A DNA stretch of 64,000 nucleotides from Streptomyces sp. CB02980 (GTDB lineage Bacteria > Actinomycetota > Actinomycetes > Streptomycetales > Streptomycetaceae). This document shows positions 1 through 11,156 of this stretch, in pieces. Positions within the stretch are counted from its first letter, which is position 1. Every line of letters begins with the position of its first letter. A program made the position numbers and the translations under genes. The stretch is from positions 124,001 through 188,000 of the forward strand of contig NZ_JACSCH020000015.1 in NCBI RefSeq assembly GCF_014451325.2. Reading direction: 5' to 3'. The notes beneath the pieces were generated by a model. It ran no database searches. It worked only from the letters and a program-made list of their open reading frames with translations, and was not told where the DNA came from.

Positions 1-1217
1 CCGACGAGCCCGTTCCCGCCGCTCGGCAGCCGTACGTCGGCGACGCCCGCGTCCGAAGGACACGGACCGTTCTCCACCTGCATCGCGACCTCGACCTCCC
101 GGTGCGCGAGCCGCACCACGACCTCGGCACCCGCCGCGTGCTTGTGGACGTTGGTCAACGCCTCCTGCACCACGCGGTACGCCGTGCGCTCCACCTCCGG
201 CGGATAGGCCCGCGCGTCACCGATGACGACGAACTCCACCACCGCCCCCGCGAGCCGGGACTGCTCGCACAGTCCCTCCAGCGCGTCCAGACAGGGCCCG
301 TCCTCGGCGGCGGCCTCGGCGGCAGCGGCGGCGGCCCGACCGACGGCCGCCAGCGGCACGGGAGCGGGGGCCACCGGAGCGGTCCCCTCCCTCAGCACCC
401 CCAGCATCTCCCGCAGCTCGGTCAACGCCTGCCGCCCCATGTCCCCCACCAGGGCGGCGTTCCGCACGGCCTTCTGCGGGTCCTTCAGCGCCACCGCCTG
501 CAGCGCCGCCGCGTGCACCACCATCAGCGACACCCGGTGCGCCACCACGTCGTGCATCTCACGGGCGATCCGCGTCCGCTCCTCCTGCCGCGCCCACTGC
601 GCCCGCTGCTCCGCCCGGTCCGCAAGCAGCGACAGCTCCTGCTCCAGACTGTCCGCCCGTTCCCGCAGACTCTCCATGAGCCGGCGGCGCGCCCCTATGT
701 AGAGGCCGAAGAGCAGCGGCGGCGCGTTGAGCCCGAGGGTCATGAAGAGCGCGACGACCGGCACGTACCAGCCGCTCGGGTCGATGTCCGGCTGCCCGAC
801 GTCGGCCTGGGCGAGGTCCTGTCGCATCCGCACCGCGGTCACGACGAACACGGCGACCGTCGACATCCCGGCGAGCAGGGCGGTGATCCGCCGGGGCACC
901 TCGGAGGCGGCGAGCGAGTAGAGCCCGACGATCCCCATGAGGAAGCCCATCTCGGCGGGCGTCATCGCGATCGACACGAGCACGACCGCGATGGGCCATC
1001 GCCGCCGTACGAGCAGTACGGAGCCGACCATCAGCCCGAACAGCACCCCGACGGGCACGGGCAGTGAGGCCTTCTCGGCGAAGCCGATCCCTTCGAGCGC
1101 GCACTCCAAGGCGGACACGAGGGCGAGCCCCCCATCGAGCACGGCACTCCGCCGTCTCCCCCACCACCACCAATTCCCGACGCCCACGGCGCCCCGGTCT
1201 GCCCCCGTTGTGGTCAT
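1..1217 (-). CDS. Sensor histidine kinase (DesK/NarL type), C-terminus cut by window edge
   Basis: Membrane sensor kinase of a two-component system. The ATG at 1217 gives about 405 residues before the window ends. The N-terminal third is hydrophobic, with several membrane segments between residues about 28 and 173. A HisKA_3 dimerisation helix follows, with motif REMHDVVAHRVS (phosphoacceptor H222). The start of the HATPase domain is visible (ALTNVHKHA, N-box-like), and the remainder lies outside the window. Family knowledge: such kinases normally phosphorylate an adjacent LuxR-type response regulator, which would lie to the left on the same strand and cannot be seen. The signal sensed is unknown. 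The frame is open through position 1, so this is a partial gene and not a broken one. Confidence 0.85.
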   Translation of the reverse strand, partial: MTTTGADRGAVGVGNWWWWGRRRSAVLDGGLALVSALECALEGIGFAEKASLPVPVGVLFGLMVGSVLLVRRRWPIAVVLVSIAMTPAEMGFLMGIVGLYSLAASEVPRRITALLAGMSTVAVFVVTAVRMRQDLAQADVGQPDIDPSGWYVPVVALFMTLGLNAPPLLFGLYIGARRRLMESLRERADSLEQELSLLADRAEQRAQWARQEERTRIAREMHDVVAHRVSLMVVHAAALQAVALKDPQKAVRNAALVGDMGRQALTELREMLGVLREGTAPVAPAPVPLAAVGRAAAAAAEAAAEDGPCLDALEGLCEQSRLAGAVVEFVVIGDARAYPPEVERTAYRVVQEALTNVHKHAAGAEVVVRLAHREVEVAMQVENGPCPSDAGVADVRLPSGGNGLV

Positions 1218-1348
1218 ACCCACCACCCTACGGGCGAGCCCCGGCGTCGCCGCGGCGAACACCGTCGCATCGAAGCCACTTGGTACGGCATAGTGGAGGC
1301 CGCCGGGGCACGAGACCGACGCTTTGTCCGTTTCCACCCCGTACACCA

Positions 1349-1420
1349 TCCCCTGTGGTGTAATTGGCAGCACTGAGGCTTTTGGTGCCTTATGTCCGGG
1401 TTCGAGTCCTGGCGGGGGAG
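1349..1420 (+). tRNA. tRNA-Gln (anticodon TTG)
   Basis: Full cloverleaf by hand folding, 72 nt, no intron. The acceptor stem is TCCCCTG/CGGGGGA with discriminator G1420, the D-arm GTG/CAC encloses a loop with GG, the anticodon stem is GAGGC/GCCTT with loop TTTTGGT (anticodon TTG), and the T-arm is CCGGG-TTCGAGT-CCTGG. CCA is not encoded. A strong hairpin follows, and then glmU. Confidence 0.96.
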
Positions 1421-1430
1421 CTTCTTCACT

Positions 1431-1459
1431 CGGGTCCTGACCGTCGCGGTCAGGACCCG
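1431..1459 (+). terminator. Hairpin after tRNA-Gln
   Basis: Perfect 11-bp stem (1432-1442 with 1448-1458, arm GGGTCCTGACC) and a 5-nt loop, directly downstream of the tRNA. There is no U-tract, as is usual for Streptomyces stem-loop terminators. It probably ends or processes the tRNA transcript before glmU. Confidence 0.75.
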
Positions 1460-1529
1460 CACTCATGTCCGCCACCCTGCCCCCCGGTATCCTTCGTGCG
1501 TCCACCACCCAAAGCCGAAGGGCATTCCC

Positions 1530-3017
1530 GTGAGCGCCAACCGCCCCCAAGTTCTCGGCTCCGCTCGAACAGGGGAGGCCCCCTTGGCAGCCGTCGTCGT
1601 CCTCGCAGCGGGTGAGGGCACCCGTATGAAGTCGAAGACCCCCAAGGTCCTCCACGAGATCGCCGGGCGGTCGCTCGTCGGGCATGTCGTGTCCGCTGCC
1701 CGGGAGTTGGAGCCCGAGCACCTCGTCGTGGTCGTCGGGCACGCCCGCGAACTGGTGAAGGGGCACCTGGAGGAGCACTACGCCGGGACCCGGACCGCCG
1801 TCCAGGAGGAGCAGAACGGCACCGGGCACGCGGTACGGATGGCCCTGGAGGAGCTCGGGCAGGCGCCCGAGGGGACCGTGGTCGTCGTCTGCGGCGACAC
1901 CCCGCTGCTGTCCGGTGAGACGCTGCGCGCCCTCGCCGACACCCACGCCGCCGACGGCAACGCCGTCACCGTGCTGAGCGCCGAGGTCCCCGACTCCACC
2001 GGGTACGGGCGGATCGTGCGGGACCCGGCGACCGGGGCCGTGACCGAGATCGTCGAGCACAAGGACGCCTCCGACGAGCAGCGGGCCATCCGGGAGATCA
2101 ACTCCGGCGTGTTCGCCTTCGACGGGCAGCTGCTCGCCGACGCCCTCGGCAAGGTCCGGACGGACAACAGCCAGGGCGAGGAGTACCTCACCGACGTGCT
2201 GAGCATTCTGCGCGAGGCCGGACACCGCGTCGGCGCCTCCGTCGCCGACGACCACCGCGAGATCCTCGGGATCAACAACCGCGTGCAGCTCGCCGAGGCC
2301 CGCGCCCTGCTGAACCGGCGGCTGATCGAGCGGGCCATGCTCGCCGGCGTGACCGTGGTCGACCCCGCGTCCGTCTTCGTGGACGTCACCGTGACCTTCG
2401 AGCCCGACGCCGTCCTCCTGCCCGGTACGCAGCTCCTCGGGACGACGCACATCGGCGAGGACGCCGTGGTCGGCCCGAACACGCGCCTGAAGGACACCCG
2501 CGTCGACAAGGGCGCCCGGGTGGACAACACCGTCGCCGACTCCGCCGTCATCGGCGAGAGCGCCTCCGTGGGGCCGTTCGCGTACCTCCGTCCGGGCACC
2601 AACCTCGGCCGGAAGTCCAAGGCCGGCACGTACGTCGAGATGAAGAACGCGACGGTCGGCGAGGGCACCAAGGTCCCCCATCTGTCGTACGTGGGTGACG
2701 CCACGATCGGCGAGTTCACGAACATCGGCGCGGCGAGCGTCTTCGTGAACTACGACGGTGAGGCGAAGCACCACACCACGATCGGGTCGCACTGCCGGAC
2801 CGGGTCGGACAACATGTTTGTGGCTCCCATCACGATCGGGGACGGCGCGTACACCGCCGCGGGGTCCGTGATCACGAAGGACGTGCCGGCCGGCTCGCTC
2901 GCCGTCGCCCGGGGCCAGCAGCGGAATATCGAGGGTTGGGTGGCCCGGAAGCGTCCCGGCAGCGCTGCCGCGCAGGCCGCTCAGGCCGCCTCGGAGGACT
3001 CCGCCGGCGAAAGCTGA
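1530..3017 (+). CDS. glmU: Bifunctional UDP-N-acetylglucosamine pyrophosphorylase / glucosamine-1-phosphate acetyltransferase
   Basis: Makes UDP-GlcNAc for peptidoglycan in two steps: acetylation of GlcN-1-P in the C-terminal domain, then uridylylation in the N-terminal domain. The nucleotidyltransferase signature LAAGEGTRMKS is at residues 25-35. Left-handed beta-helix hexapeptide repeats fill the second half, with YLRPGTNLG, KAGTYVEMKN, SYVGDATIG and NYDG typical of the acetyltransferase site. The GTG at 1530 is chosen because the frame extends upstream only into the tRNA and its terminator. It gives 495 residues, close to the actinobacterial norm of about 480. The extra N-terminal residues before the Rossmann strand are typical of streptomycete GlmU. 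prs follows 121 nt downstream on the same strand. Confidence 0.96.
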   Translation: MSANRPQVLGSARTGEAPLAAVVVLAAGEGTRMKSKTPKVLHEIAGRSLVGHVVSAARELEPEHLVVVVGHARELVKGHLEEHYAGTRTAVQEEQNGTGHAVRMALEELGQAPEGTVVVVCGDTPLLSGETLRALADTHAADGNAVTVLSAEVPDSTGYGRIVRDPATGAVTEIVEHKDASDEQRAIREINSGVFAFDGQLLADALGKVRTDNSQGEEYLTDVLSILREAGHRVGASVADDHREILGINNRVQLAEARALLNRRLIERAMLAGVTVVDPASVFVDVTVTFEPDAVLLPGTQLLGTTHIGEDAVVGPNTRLKDTRVDKGARVDNTVADSAVIGESASVGPFAYLRPGTNLGRKSKAGTYVEMKNATVGEGTKVPHLSYVGDATIGEFTNIGAASVFVNYDGEAKHHTTIGSHCRTGSDNMFVAPITIGDGAYTAAGSVITKDVPAGSLAVARGQQRNIEGWVARKRPGSAAAQAAQAASEDSAGES

Positions 3018-3138
3018 CCGGAAACGGGTGCGTCGAACTCGGCGTACCGTGATACGTGCACACAAATTCGGCTGGCTCGCACACGCGCACGACAGCTCGT
3101 GGAACGCGGCCAGACAACACGTCTGAGGAGACAGTGCT

Positions 3139-4113
3139 GTGACCGGGATCAAGACGACCGGCGAGAAGAAGCTGATGCTCTTCTCCGGCCGCGCCCACCC
3201 CGAGCTGGCCGAGGAGGTCGCGCACCAGCTGGGCGTCGGCCTCGTTCCGACCAAGGCGTTCGACTTCGCCAACGGTGAGATCTACGTCCGCTTCCAGGAG
3301 TCGGCCCGTGGCGCGGACTGCTTCCTGATCCAGAGCCACACGGCTCCGATCAACAAGTGGATCATGGAACAGCTGATCATGATCGATGCTCTGAAGCGGG
3401 CCTCGGCCCGGAGCATCACCGTGATCATCCCGTCGTACGGCTACGCCCGTCAGGACAAGAAGCACCGCGGCCGTGAGCCGATCTCGGCGCGTCTGGTCGC
3501 GGACATGCTGAAGACGGCCGGCGCGGACCGCATCCTGACGGTGGACCTGCACACGGACCAGATCCAGGGCTTCTTCGACGGCCCGGTGGACCACCTGTCG
3601 GCGCTGCCGGTGCTCGCGGACTACGTGGGCGCGAAGGTCGACCGTTCCAAGCTGACGATCGTCTCCCCGGACGCGGGCCGCGTGCGGGTCGCCGACCGCT
3701 GGTGCGACCGGCTGGACGCGCCGCTGGCGATCGTGCACAAGCGTCGTGACAAGGACGTCGCCAACCAGGTCACCGTGCACGAGGTCGTCGGTGACGTGAA
3801 GGGCCGCGTCTGTGTCCTGGTGGACGACATGGTCGACACCGGTGGCACGATCTGCGCCGCGGCGGACGCACTGTTCGCGCACGGCGCGGAGGACGTCATC
3901 GTGACGGCCACGCACGGCATCCTGTCGGGTCCGGCGGCGGACCGCCTGAAGAACTCCAAGGTGAGCGAGTTCGTGTTCACGGACACGCTGCCGGTACCGG
4001 GCGCGCTGGAGCTGGACAAGATCACGGTGCTGTCGATCGCGCCGACGATCGCGCGTGCGGTGCGCGAGGTGTTCGAGGACGGTTCGGTGACGAGCCTCTT
4101 CGAGGAGCACTGA
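3139..4113 (+). CDS. prs: Ribose-phosphate pyrophosphokinase
   Basis: Converts ribose-5-phosphate and ATP into PRPP for purine, pyrimidine, histidine, tryptophan and NAD synthesis in the cytoplasm. The 324-residue length matches class I enzymes. Visible signatures are the N-terminal LMLFSGRAHPELAEEVA, the flexible-loop region YGYARQDKKHRGREPISA, and the PRPP-binding loop VDDMVDTGGT at residues 228-237. The GTG start at 3139 is preceded by a GAGGAG-type ribosome binding site (3125-3130). glmU lies upstream and rplY downstream, an order common in actinobacteria. A stem-loop follows the gene. Confidence 0.97.
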   Translation: MTGIKTTGEKKLMLFSGRAHPELAEEVAHQLGVGLVPTKAFDFANGEIYVRFQESARGADCFLIQSHTAPINKWIMEQLIMIDALKRASARSITVIIPSYGYARQDKKHRGREPISARLVADMLKTAGADRILTVDLHTDQIQGFFDGPVDHLSALPVLADYVGAKVDRSKLTIVSPDAGRVRVADRWCDRLDAPLAIVHKRRDKDVANQVTVHEVVGDVKGRVCVLVDDMVDTGGTICAAADALFAHGAEDVIVTATHGILSGPAADRLKNSKVSEFVFTDTLPVPGALELDKITVLSIAPTIARAVREVFEDGSVTSLFEEH

Positions 4114-4156
4114 GCCGTAGCGGCACAGTGAGCGGCAGGCAGTAGGCAGTGGGCGT

Positions 4157-4190
4157 GAGGGCCGTTTCCCCGTTCGGGGGAGCGGCCCTC
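4157..4190 (+). terminator. Stem-loop after prs
   Basis: Inverted repeat GAGGGCCG...CGGCCCTC with an inner TTTCCCC/CGGGGGA pairing, 44 nt after the prs stop codon. It separates glmU-prs from the rplY-pth unit. Confidence 0.6.
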
Positions 4191-4211
4191 CGTCGTGTTC
4201 GGGTGATCGAA

Positions 4212-4388
4212 TTGGGTGGTAGGGCGGCGGGCCGGTAGACTGCCGTAGTTGCTCGGCGAGGGAGGCCGTACCCGTACGGATGTACAGGGTCACGGCGGTC
4301 CGTTATCGACGCGCTCTTCGTAGCAGGCCATCGCCAGTCGTGGCCGGGTGACCCAGGTTTTTCGTCACCTTTCTACGAGGAGTGCACC
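4212..4388 (+). promoter_or_regulatory. Putative rplY promoter and 5' leader
   Basis: TTGGGT (4212-4217) and TAGACT (4236-4241) are spaced 18 bp, a reasonable vegetative promoter. Transcription would start near 4248 and leave about 140 nt of leader before the rplY ATG at 4389. The leader ends with a T-rich stretch and the ribosome binding site GAGGAG. No known riboswitch fold was recognised. Confidence 0.45.
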
Positions 4389-4976
4389 ATGTCCGAGGTC
4401 AAGCTCGCCGCTGCCGTCCGTACCGAGTTCGGCAAGGGCGCCGCCCGGGCGATCCGCCGCAACAACCAGGTTCCCGCCGTCGTCTACGGCCACGGCTCCG
4501 AGCCGGCGCACGTGACCCTCCCGGCCCACGACCTCGCCCTCGCGCTTCGTACGCCGAACGTCCTGCTCTCCCTGGACGTCGACGGCAAGAACGAGCTGGC
4601 GATCCCGAAGGCCATCCAGCGCGACGCCATCAAGGGCTACCTCGTCCACGTCGACCTGCTGCTCGTCAAGCGCGGCGAGAAGGTCACGGTCGAGATCCCG
4701 GTCCAGGCCGAGGGCGAGCTCGCCGCCGGTGGCAACCTGCTCGAGCACGTGCTGAGCACCCTCTCCATCGAGGCCGAGGCCACCCACCTCCCCGAGGCCG
4801 TCACGGTCTCCGTGGAGGGCCTGGAGGCCGGTTCCTCCGTCCTCGCCGGTGACATCACCCTGCCGAAGGGCTCGACCCTGGTGACCGACGCCGAGGCCGT
4901 CGTCCTCCAGGTCCTGGCCGCGCAGGCCGAGGAGCCGGCCGCCGAGGCCGAGGCCACCGCGGGCGCGGAGGCCTGA
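4389..4976 (+). CDS. rplY: 50S ribosomal protein L25 / general stress protein Ctc
   Basis: CTC-type L25, which binds 5S rRNA in the large subunit. The 195 residues comprise the N-terminal L25 beta-barrel (motifs EFGKGAARAIRR, NNQVPAVVYGHG) and the C-terminal TL5/Ctc extension (LPEAVTVSVEGL...GDITLPKGSTL). An Ala/Glu-rich low-complexity tail is common in actinobacteria. The ATG at 4389 has GAGGAG 7 nt upstream. pth follows after a terminator, the same rplY-pth order found in many Gram-positive bacteria. Confidence 0.96.
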   Translation: MSEVKLAAAVRTEFGKGAARAIRRNNQVPAVVYGHGSEPAHVTLPAHDLALALRTPNVLLSLDVDGKNELAIPKAIQRDAIKGYLVHVDLLLVKRGEKVTVEIPVQAEGELAAGGNLLEHVLSTLSIEAEATHLPEAVTVSVEGLEAGSSVLAGDITLPKGSTLVTDAEAVVLQVLAAQAEEPAAEAEATAGAEA

Positions 4977-4998
4977 GCCGTAGGCTCTGTTTGACGTG

Positions 4999-5036
4999 AC
5001 GGGGTGACGGGCCGCACGGCCCGTCACCCCGTTTTT
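4999..5036 (+). terminator. Rho-independent terminator after rplY
   Basis: Perfect 15-bp stem (ACGGGGTGACGGGCC at 4999-5013 pairing with 5018-5032), a 4-nt loop, then TTTT. One of the few canonical U-tract terminators in the window. Confidence 0.9.
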
Positions 5037-5074
5037 CGTATCTGGACGTATCTGGACGAGGAGACCCGACGCAC

Positions 5075-5671
5075 ATGACCGATGACGCGAACGCGCCCTG
5101 GCTGATCGTCGGCCTCGGCAATCCCGGGCCGGAGTACGCGGCCAACCGGCACAACATCGGGTTCATGGCGGTGGACCTGCTCGCCGAGCGGATGCGGGGC
5201 TCGTTCAAGCGGGCGGGGAAGGCGCAGGCGCAGGTCGTCGAGGGCCGGATGGGCCCGCCGGGACCGGCGAGCCGTCGGGTGGTGCTCGCGAAGCCGATGT
5301 CGTACATGAACCTGTCGGGCGGCCCGGTGACGGCACTGCGCGACTTCTACAAGGTGCCGACGGCGAACATCGTGGCGATCCACGACGAGCTGGACATCGA
5401 CTACGGGGTGCTGCGGCTGAAGATCGGCGGCGGCGACAACGGGCACAACGGTCTGAAGTCGATGACGAAGGCGATGGGTGCGGAGTACCACCGGGTGCGG
5501 TGCGGGATCGGGCGCCCGCCGGGCCGGATGCAGGTGGCGGACTTCGTGCTGAAGGACTTCTCGTCGACGGAGCGCAAGGACTTGGACTGGTTCGTGGACC
5601 GGGCGGCGGACTCGGTGGAGTGCCTGGTGGCGGAGGGTCTGGAGCGGGCGCAGTCCGCGTACAACTCCTGA
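5075..5671 (+). CDS. pth: Peptidyl-tRNA hydrolase
   Basis: Releases peptides from peptidyl-tRNAs that drop off the ribosome. The 198 residues match Pth1. Key residues are visible: N16 in GLGNPGPEYAANRHN, catalytic H26, the SYMNLSGG motif, IHDELDIDYG (catalytic Asp) and DNGHNGLKS. The ATG at 5075 has GAGGAG-like spacing (GACGAGGAGACCC). It lies 38 nt after the rplY terminator, so it may depend on readthrough or a weak promoter there. Confidence 0.97.
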   Translation: MTDDANAPWLIVGLGNPGPEYAANRHNIGFMAVDLLAERMRGSFKRAGKAQAQVVEGRMGPPGPASRRVVLAKPMSYMNLSGGPVTALRDFYKVPTANIVAIHDELDIDYGVLRLKIGGGDNGHNGLKSMTKAMGAEYHRVRCGIGRPPGRMQVADFVLKDFSSTERKDLDWFVDRAADSVECLVAEGLERAQSAYNS

Positions 5672-5713
5672 GGCCGGTGGGGCTCTCGCGGTACGACTGT
5701 ACGATCGCGGGTC

Positions 5714-6157
5714 ATGACGCACGTCCGTAACGCCGCCATGGCCCTGGTCGCCCTCCTTCTCGTGGTCGCGGGCGCCTGGACCTCCTGGAACTCGGCCCAG
5801 CACGTCCTGCTCGCCAAGGGGCGGGAGCACGGCACGCTGACGGTCACCGGCTGCACCGATGACACGTGCAGCGGCCGGTACGCCCCGGAGGACGCCTCCT
5901 CGACGCGCCGGACGCTGACGATCGCGCGTTCGGTGGCGGCGGAACGGGGCGTGACGATCCCGGTGGTGGTGAAGCCGGGCACGGACGAGGGCGTACGGAC
6001 GGGCTGGGGCGGCGGTCTGCACGCGTGGCTGCCGCTGGGCGGGGCGCTACTGCTCGCGGCGCCGCTGATCGGTGGCGGTCTGCGGCTGCCGAGGACGGCG
6101 TGGTCGGCAGCCGGGGCGGGCGCGGCGCTGCTCGTGGCGGCGTTCTTCGCGCTCTGA
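5714..6157 (+). CDS. Hypothetical membrane protein
   Basis: Not recognised at family level. The 147 residues carry an N-terminal membrane segment (about residues 8-25, MALVALLLVVAGAWTSW), then an extracytoplasmic stretch of about 85 residues with two cysteines close together (GCTDDTCSG) that could form a disulphide. Two C-terminal hydrophobic segments (about 100-118 and 126-145) end at the terminus. A cell-envelope protein with its middle domain outside is the simplest reading. The start is 42 nt after pth on the same strand, so cotranscription is possible. Confidence 0.7.
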   Translation: MTHVRNAAMALVALLLVVAGAWTSWNSAQHVLLAKGREHGTLTVTGCTDDTCSGRYAPEDASSTRRTLTIARSVAAERGVTIPVVVKPGTDEGVRTGWGGGLHAWLPLGGALLLAAPLIGGGLRLPRTAWSAAGAGAALLVAAFFAL

Positions 6158-6293
6158 GGGTTGTGGCCGGATTCCACTAGTTCCTGGCGCGATTGTTATG
6201 GAGCTCTGGCTTAAGGCTGACATAAAGCGATGGATAGGCTGCCCTCCTGCCACCCCCCACGGCATCCCTCATCCCATAGATGGACGACTGCAC

Positions 6294-7118
6294 ATGCGAC
6301 GTTCTCTCATACCCGCCGCCGCGTTTGTCGCGGCCATGGCAGGCTCCCTCGTCCTGGCCCCGGTGGCTTCCGCGTCGGAGGCCCCCAAGCCCGCGCCGCT
6401 GCCCCTCCACCAGGTCGAAGACCTTCCCCTGACCGCCGAGGAGTTCGGCGAGAAGGGCGACTGCCCGACGGTGCCGGCCGGCAAGGACGGCTGGCACTTC
6501 GTGCTGCCGGGCAGCGGCAAGGGCGACTCCGCCGTCTTCACCAAGCTGACGGTGGAGTTCCAGCCGGGTGGCATCCAGACCATCACGACCTTCGGCCCGC
6601 CGAGCGACAAGCACGCCTACGCGACCTCCGAGCCGGGCGCCAAGCTGGTCTCCGCCTCGGCCGAGGTCTCCGCCCCGGTCAAGCAGGGCTGGTTCAACCT
6701 GTCCCACACCTGCCCGGCCACCCCCGTCTCCGAGACCACCCCTCCCGTCACGGAGACCCCTGGTACCGAGACCCCCGGCACGGAGACTCCCGGTACGGAG
6801 ACCCCGGGCACGGAGACCCCCGGCACCGAGACGCCCGGCACGGAGACCCCGGGTACCGGGACTCCCGCTCCGTCGGAGACCACCCCCGGTGCCTCCGAGA
6901 CCCCCGGCGCCTCGGAGACCCCCGGTGGCACCGAGTCGCCGTCCGCCTCCACCCCCGCGGGTGAGACCGGCGGCAACGGTGGCACCGGCAGCACCGGCGG
7001 CGACCTCGCCGAGACCGGCGCCGGCGCCCCCGTCGGCGTTCTCGCCGCCGTCGCCGTGGCCCTCGCGGGTGCCGGCGCGTTCCTGGTGACCCGCCGTCGC
7101 AAGGCCCAGCAGCACTAA
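6294..7118 (+). CDS. Cell-wall-anchored surface protein with TETPG repeats and LAETG sortase signal
   Basis: Secreted protein of 274 residues. The signal peptide (MRRSLIPAAAFVAAMAG..., cleavage near ASA/SEA) precedes a globular region of about 120 residues. A Thr/Glu/Pro/Gly linker follows, with seven exact TETPG pentads at residues 153-187. The sorting signal is LAETG (238-242), then a hydrophobic helix and a basic RRRK tail. LAxTG is the motif used by class E sortases in high-GC actinobacteria, so covalent attachment to peptidoglycan is expected. The ATG at 6294 is chosen because it begins the signal peptide. The frame extends upstream but without signal-like sequence. The function of the globular domain is unknown. 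Confidence 0.85.
   Translation: MRRSLIPAAAFVAAMAGSLVLAPVASASEAPKPAPLPLHQVEDLPLTAEEFGEKGDCPTVPAGKDGWHFVLPGSGKGDSAVFTKLTVEFQPGGIQTITTFGPPSDKHAYATSEPGAKLVSASAEVSAPVKQGWFNLSHTCPATPVSETTPPVTETPGTETPGTETPGTETPGTETPGTETPGTETPGTGTPAPSETTPGASETPGASETPGGTESPSASTPAGETGGNGGTGSTGGDLAETGAGAPVGVLAAVAVALAGAGAFLVTRRRKAQQH
6750..6854 (+). repeat. Seven tandem 15-bp units encoding TETPG
   Basis: In-frame repeat of ACN-GAG-ACN-CCN-GGN, seven units. Units differ mainly at third codon positions, so the repeat is kept at protein level. It forms the wall-spanning linker of the surface protein. Confidence 0.95.
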
Positions 7119-7148
7119 GGGCCGGCGGTACCGACGTACCCCGTCATG

Positions 7149-7186
7149 AAGGTGCCCCCGTGGAGGAATCTCCACGGGGGCACCTT
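7149..7186. terminator. Bidirectional terminator between surface protein gene and ppc
   Basis: Perfect 16-bp inverted repeat (7149-7164 / 7171-7186, arm AAGGTGCCCCCGTGGA) with a 6-nt loop, midway between two convergent genes. Confidence 0.9.
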
Positions 7187-7204
7187 CCTGTGTACGGCCG
7201 GGCG

Positions 7205-9934
<2,730 letters not shown>

Positions 9935-10089
9935 AGGTGCGGCTCCTTGCAGTGTTTGAGCACGTCTGGAGGGGTACTGGAGGCTTGCGGACCGCGCTGT
10001 CCGACGCACCCAGGATAGGTGTCCACATTGTGGTCGGCGGGCAGGCCCCTCTTGTGCCCCCTTGCCGCGCGCCCCGGCGCTGCCATACT

Positions 10090-10116
10090 TACGACGCCGT
10101 AGGTTACGGACGCGTA
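10090..10116. promoter_or_regulatory. Paired TACG-N4-CGTA sites, candidate TetR operator
   Basis: TACGACGCCGTA (10090-10101) and TACGGACGCGTA (10105-10116) are two 12-bp inverted-repeat elements with centres 15 bp apart, about 70 nt before the desaturase start. The placement and symmetry fit an operator of the TetR protein encoded just downstream of the desaturase. This is inference; no binding evidence is available here. Confidence 0.5.
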
Positions 10117-10184
10117 GCCTCGCGCTCGTTTCATACCGTTCCGCTCCCTTTCATCCCTCATCCCTTCATCCCCAGGGGACACCC

Positions 10185-11156
10185 ATGACCACCAGCCCTG
10201 AGTTGCTCGAAACCGAACAGGACCCCCTGCCCTCCGGCACGCTCGGCGGGGACAAGAAGCGATCGATCGAGCAGATCACGCTGCTGCTGTTCATCACGGT
10301 GCCCTTCATCGCCCTGATCGCGGCGGTGCCGCTGGCCTGGAGCCGGGGCGGCGTGTCGTGGCTCGATCTGGGTCTGCTGGTGGCGATGTACTACATCGGC
10401 TGCCACGGCATCACGATCGGCTTCCACCGTTACTTCACCCATGGTTCGTTCAAGGCCAAGCGGCCGCTGCGGATCGCGCTCGCGATCATGGGCTCGCTGG
10501 CGGTGGAGGGTCCGCTGGTGCGCTGGGTGGCGGACCACCGCAAGCACCACAAGTTCTCGGACGCGGAGGGCGACCCGCACTCGCCGTGGCGTTTCGGTGA
10601 GACGGTGCCGGCCCTGATGAAGGGCCTGTGGTGGGCGCACATCGGCTGGATGTTCGACGAGGAGCGGACGCCGCAGGCGAAGTACGCGCCCGATCTGATC
10701 AAGGACCCGGCGATCCGGCGGATCTCCCGTGACTTCATCTTCTGGACGATGCTGTCGCTCGCGATCCCGCCGCTGGTGGGCGGTCTGGTGACGATGTCCT
10801 GGTGGGGCGCGTTCACCGCGTTCTTCTGGGGTTCGCTGGTGCGGGTCGCGCTGCTGCACCACGTGACCTGGTCGATCAACTCGATCTGTCACGCGGTGGG
10901 CAAGCGTCCGTTCAAGTCGCGGGACCGTTCGGGCAACGTGTGGTGGCTTGCGGTGCTGTCCTGCGGCGAGTCCTGGCACAACCTGCACCACGCGGACCCG
11001 ACGTCGGCGCGGCACGGGGTGCTGCGCGGCCAGGTCGACTCCAGCGCGCGGCTGATCCGCTGGTTCGAGCTGGCGGGCTGGGCGTACGACGTGCGCTGGC
11101 CGGCGAAGGAGCGCATCGAAGCCCGCCGCCAGAGCGCGCCCGCAGACGCGGCATGA
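10185..11156 (+). CDS. Membrane fatty acid desaturase (delta-9 type)
   Basis: Di-iron integral membrane desaturase that introduces a double bond into acyl chains, tuning membrane fluidity. 323 residues. The three histidine boxes are intact: HRYFTH (after GF), HRKHH (in VADHRKHHKFSD) and HNLHH (in ESWHNLHHADPTSARH). Hydrophobic segments lie before box 1 and between boxes 2 and 3. The ATG at 10185 follows the AGGGGAC ribosome binding site. It is divergent from ppc. The stop codon overlaps the start of the TetR regulator (ATGA), so the two are translationally coupled. Whether the substrate is acyl-CoA or acyl-ACP cannot be told from sequence. Confidence 0.93.
   Translation: MTTSPELLETEQDPLPSGTLGGDKKRSIEQITLLLFITVPFIALIAAVPLAWSRGGVSWLDLGLLVAMYYIGCHGITIGFHRYFTHGSFKAKRPLRIALAIMGSLAVEGPLVRWVADHRKHHKFSDAEGDPHSPWRFGETVPALMKGLWWAHIGWMFDEERTPQAKYAPDLIKDPAIRRISRDFIFWTMLSLAIPPLVGGLVTMSWWGAFTAFFWGSLVRVALLHHVTWSINSICHAVGKRPFKSRDRSGNVWWLAVLSCGESWHNLHHADPTSARHGVLRGQVDSSARLIRWFELAGWAYDVRWPAKERIEARRQSAPADAA

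Noticed and set aside
1392..1529. Upstream extension of glmU from 1392
   Set aside because: It would translate the 3' part of tRNA-Gln and its terminator hairpin. The GTG at 1530 fits homologues.
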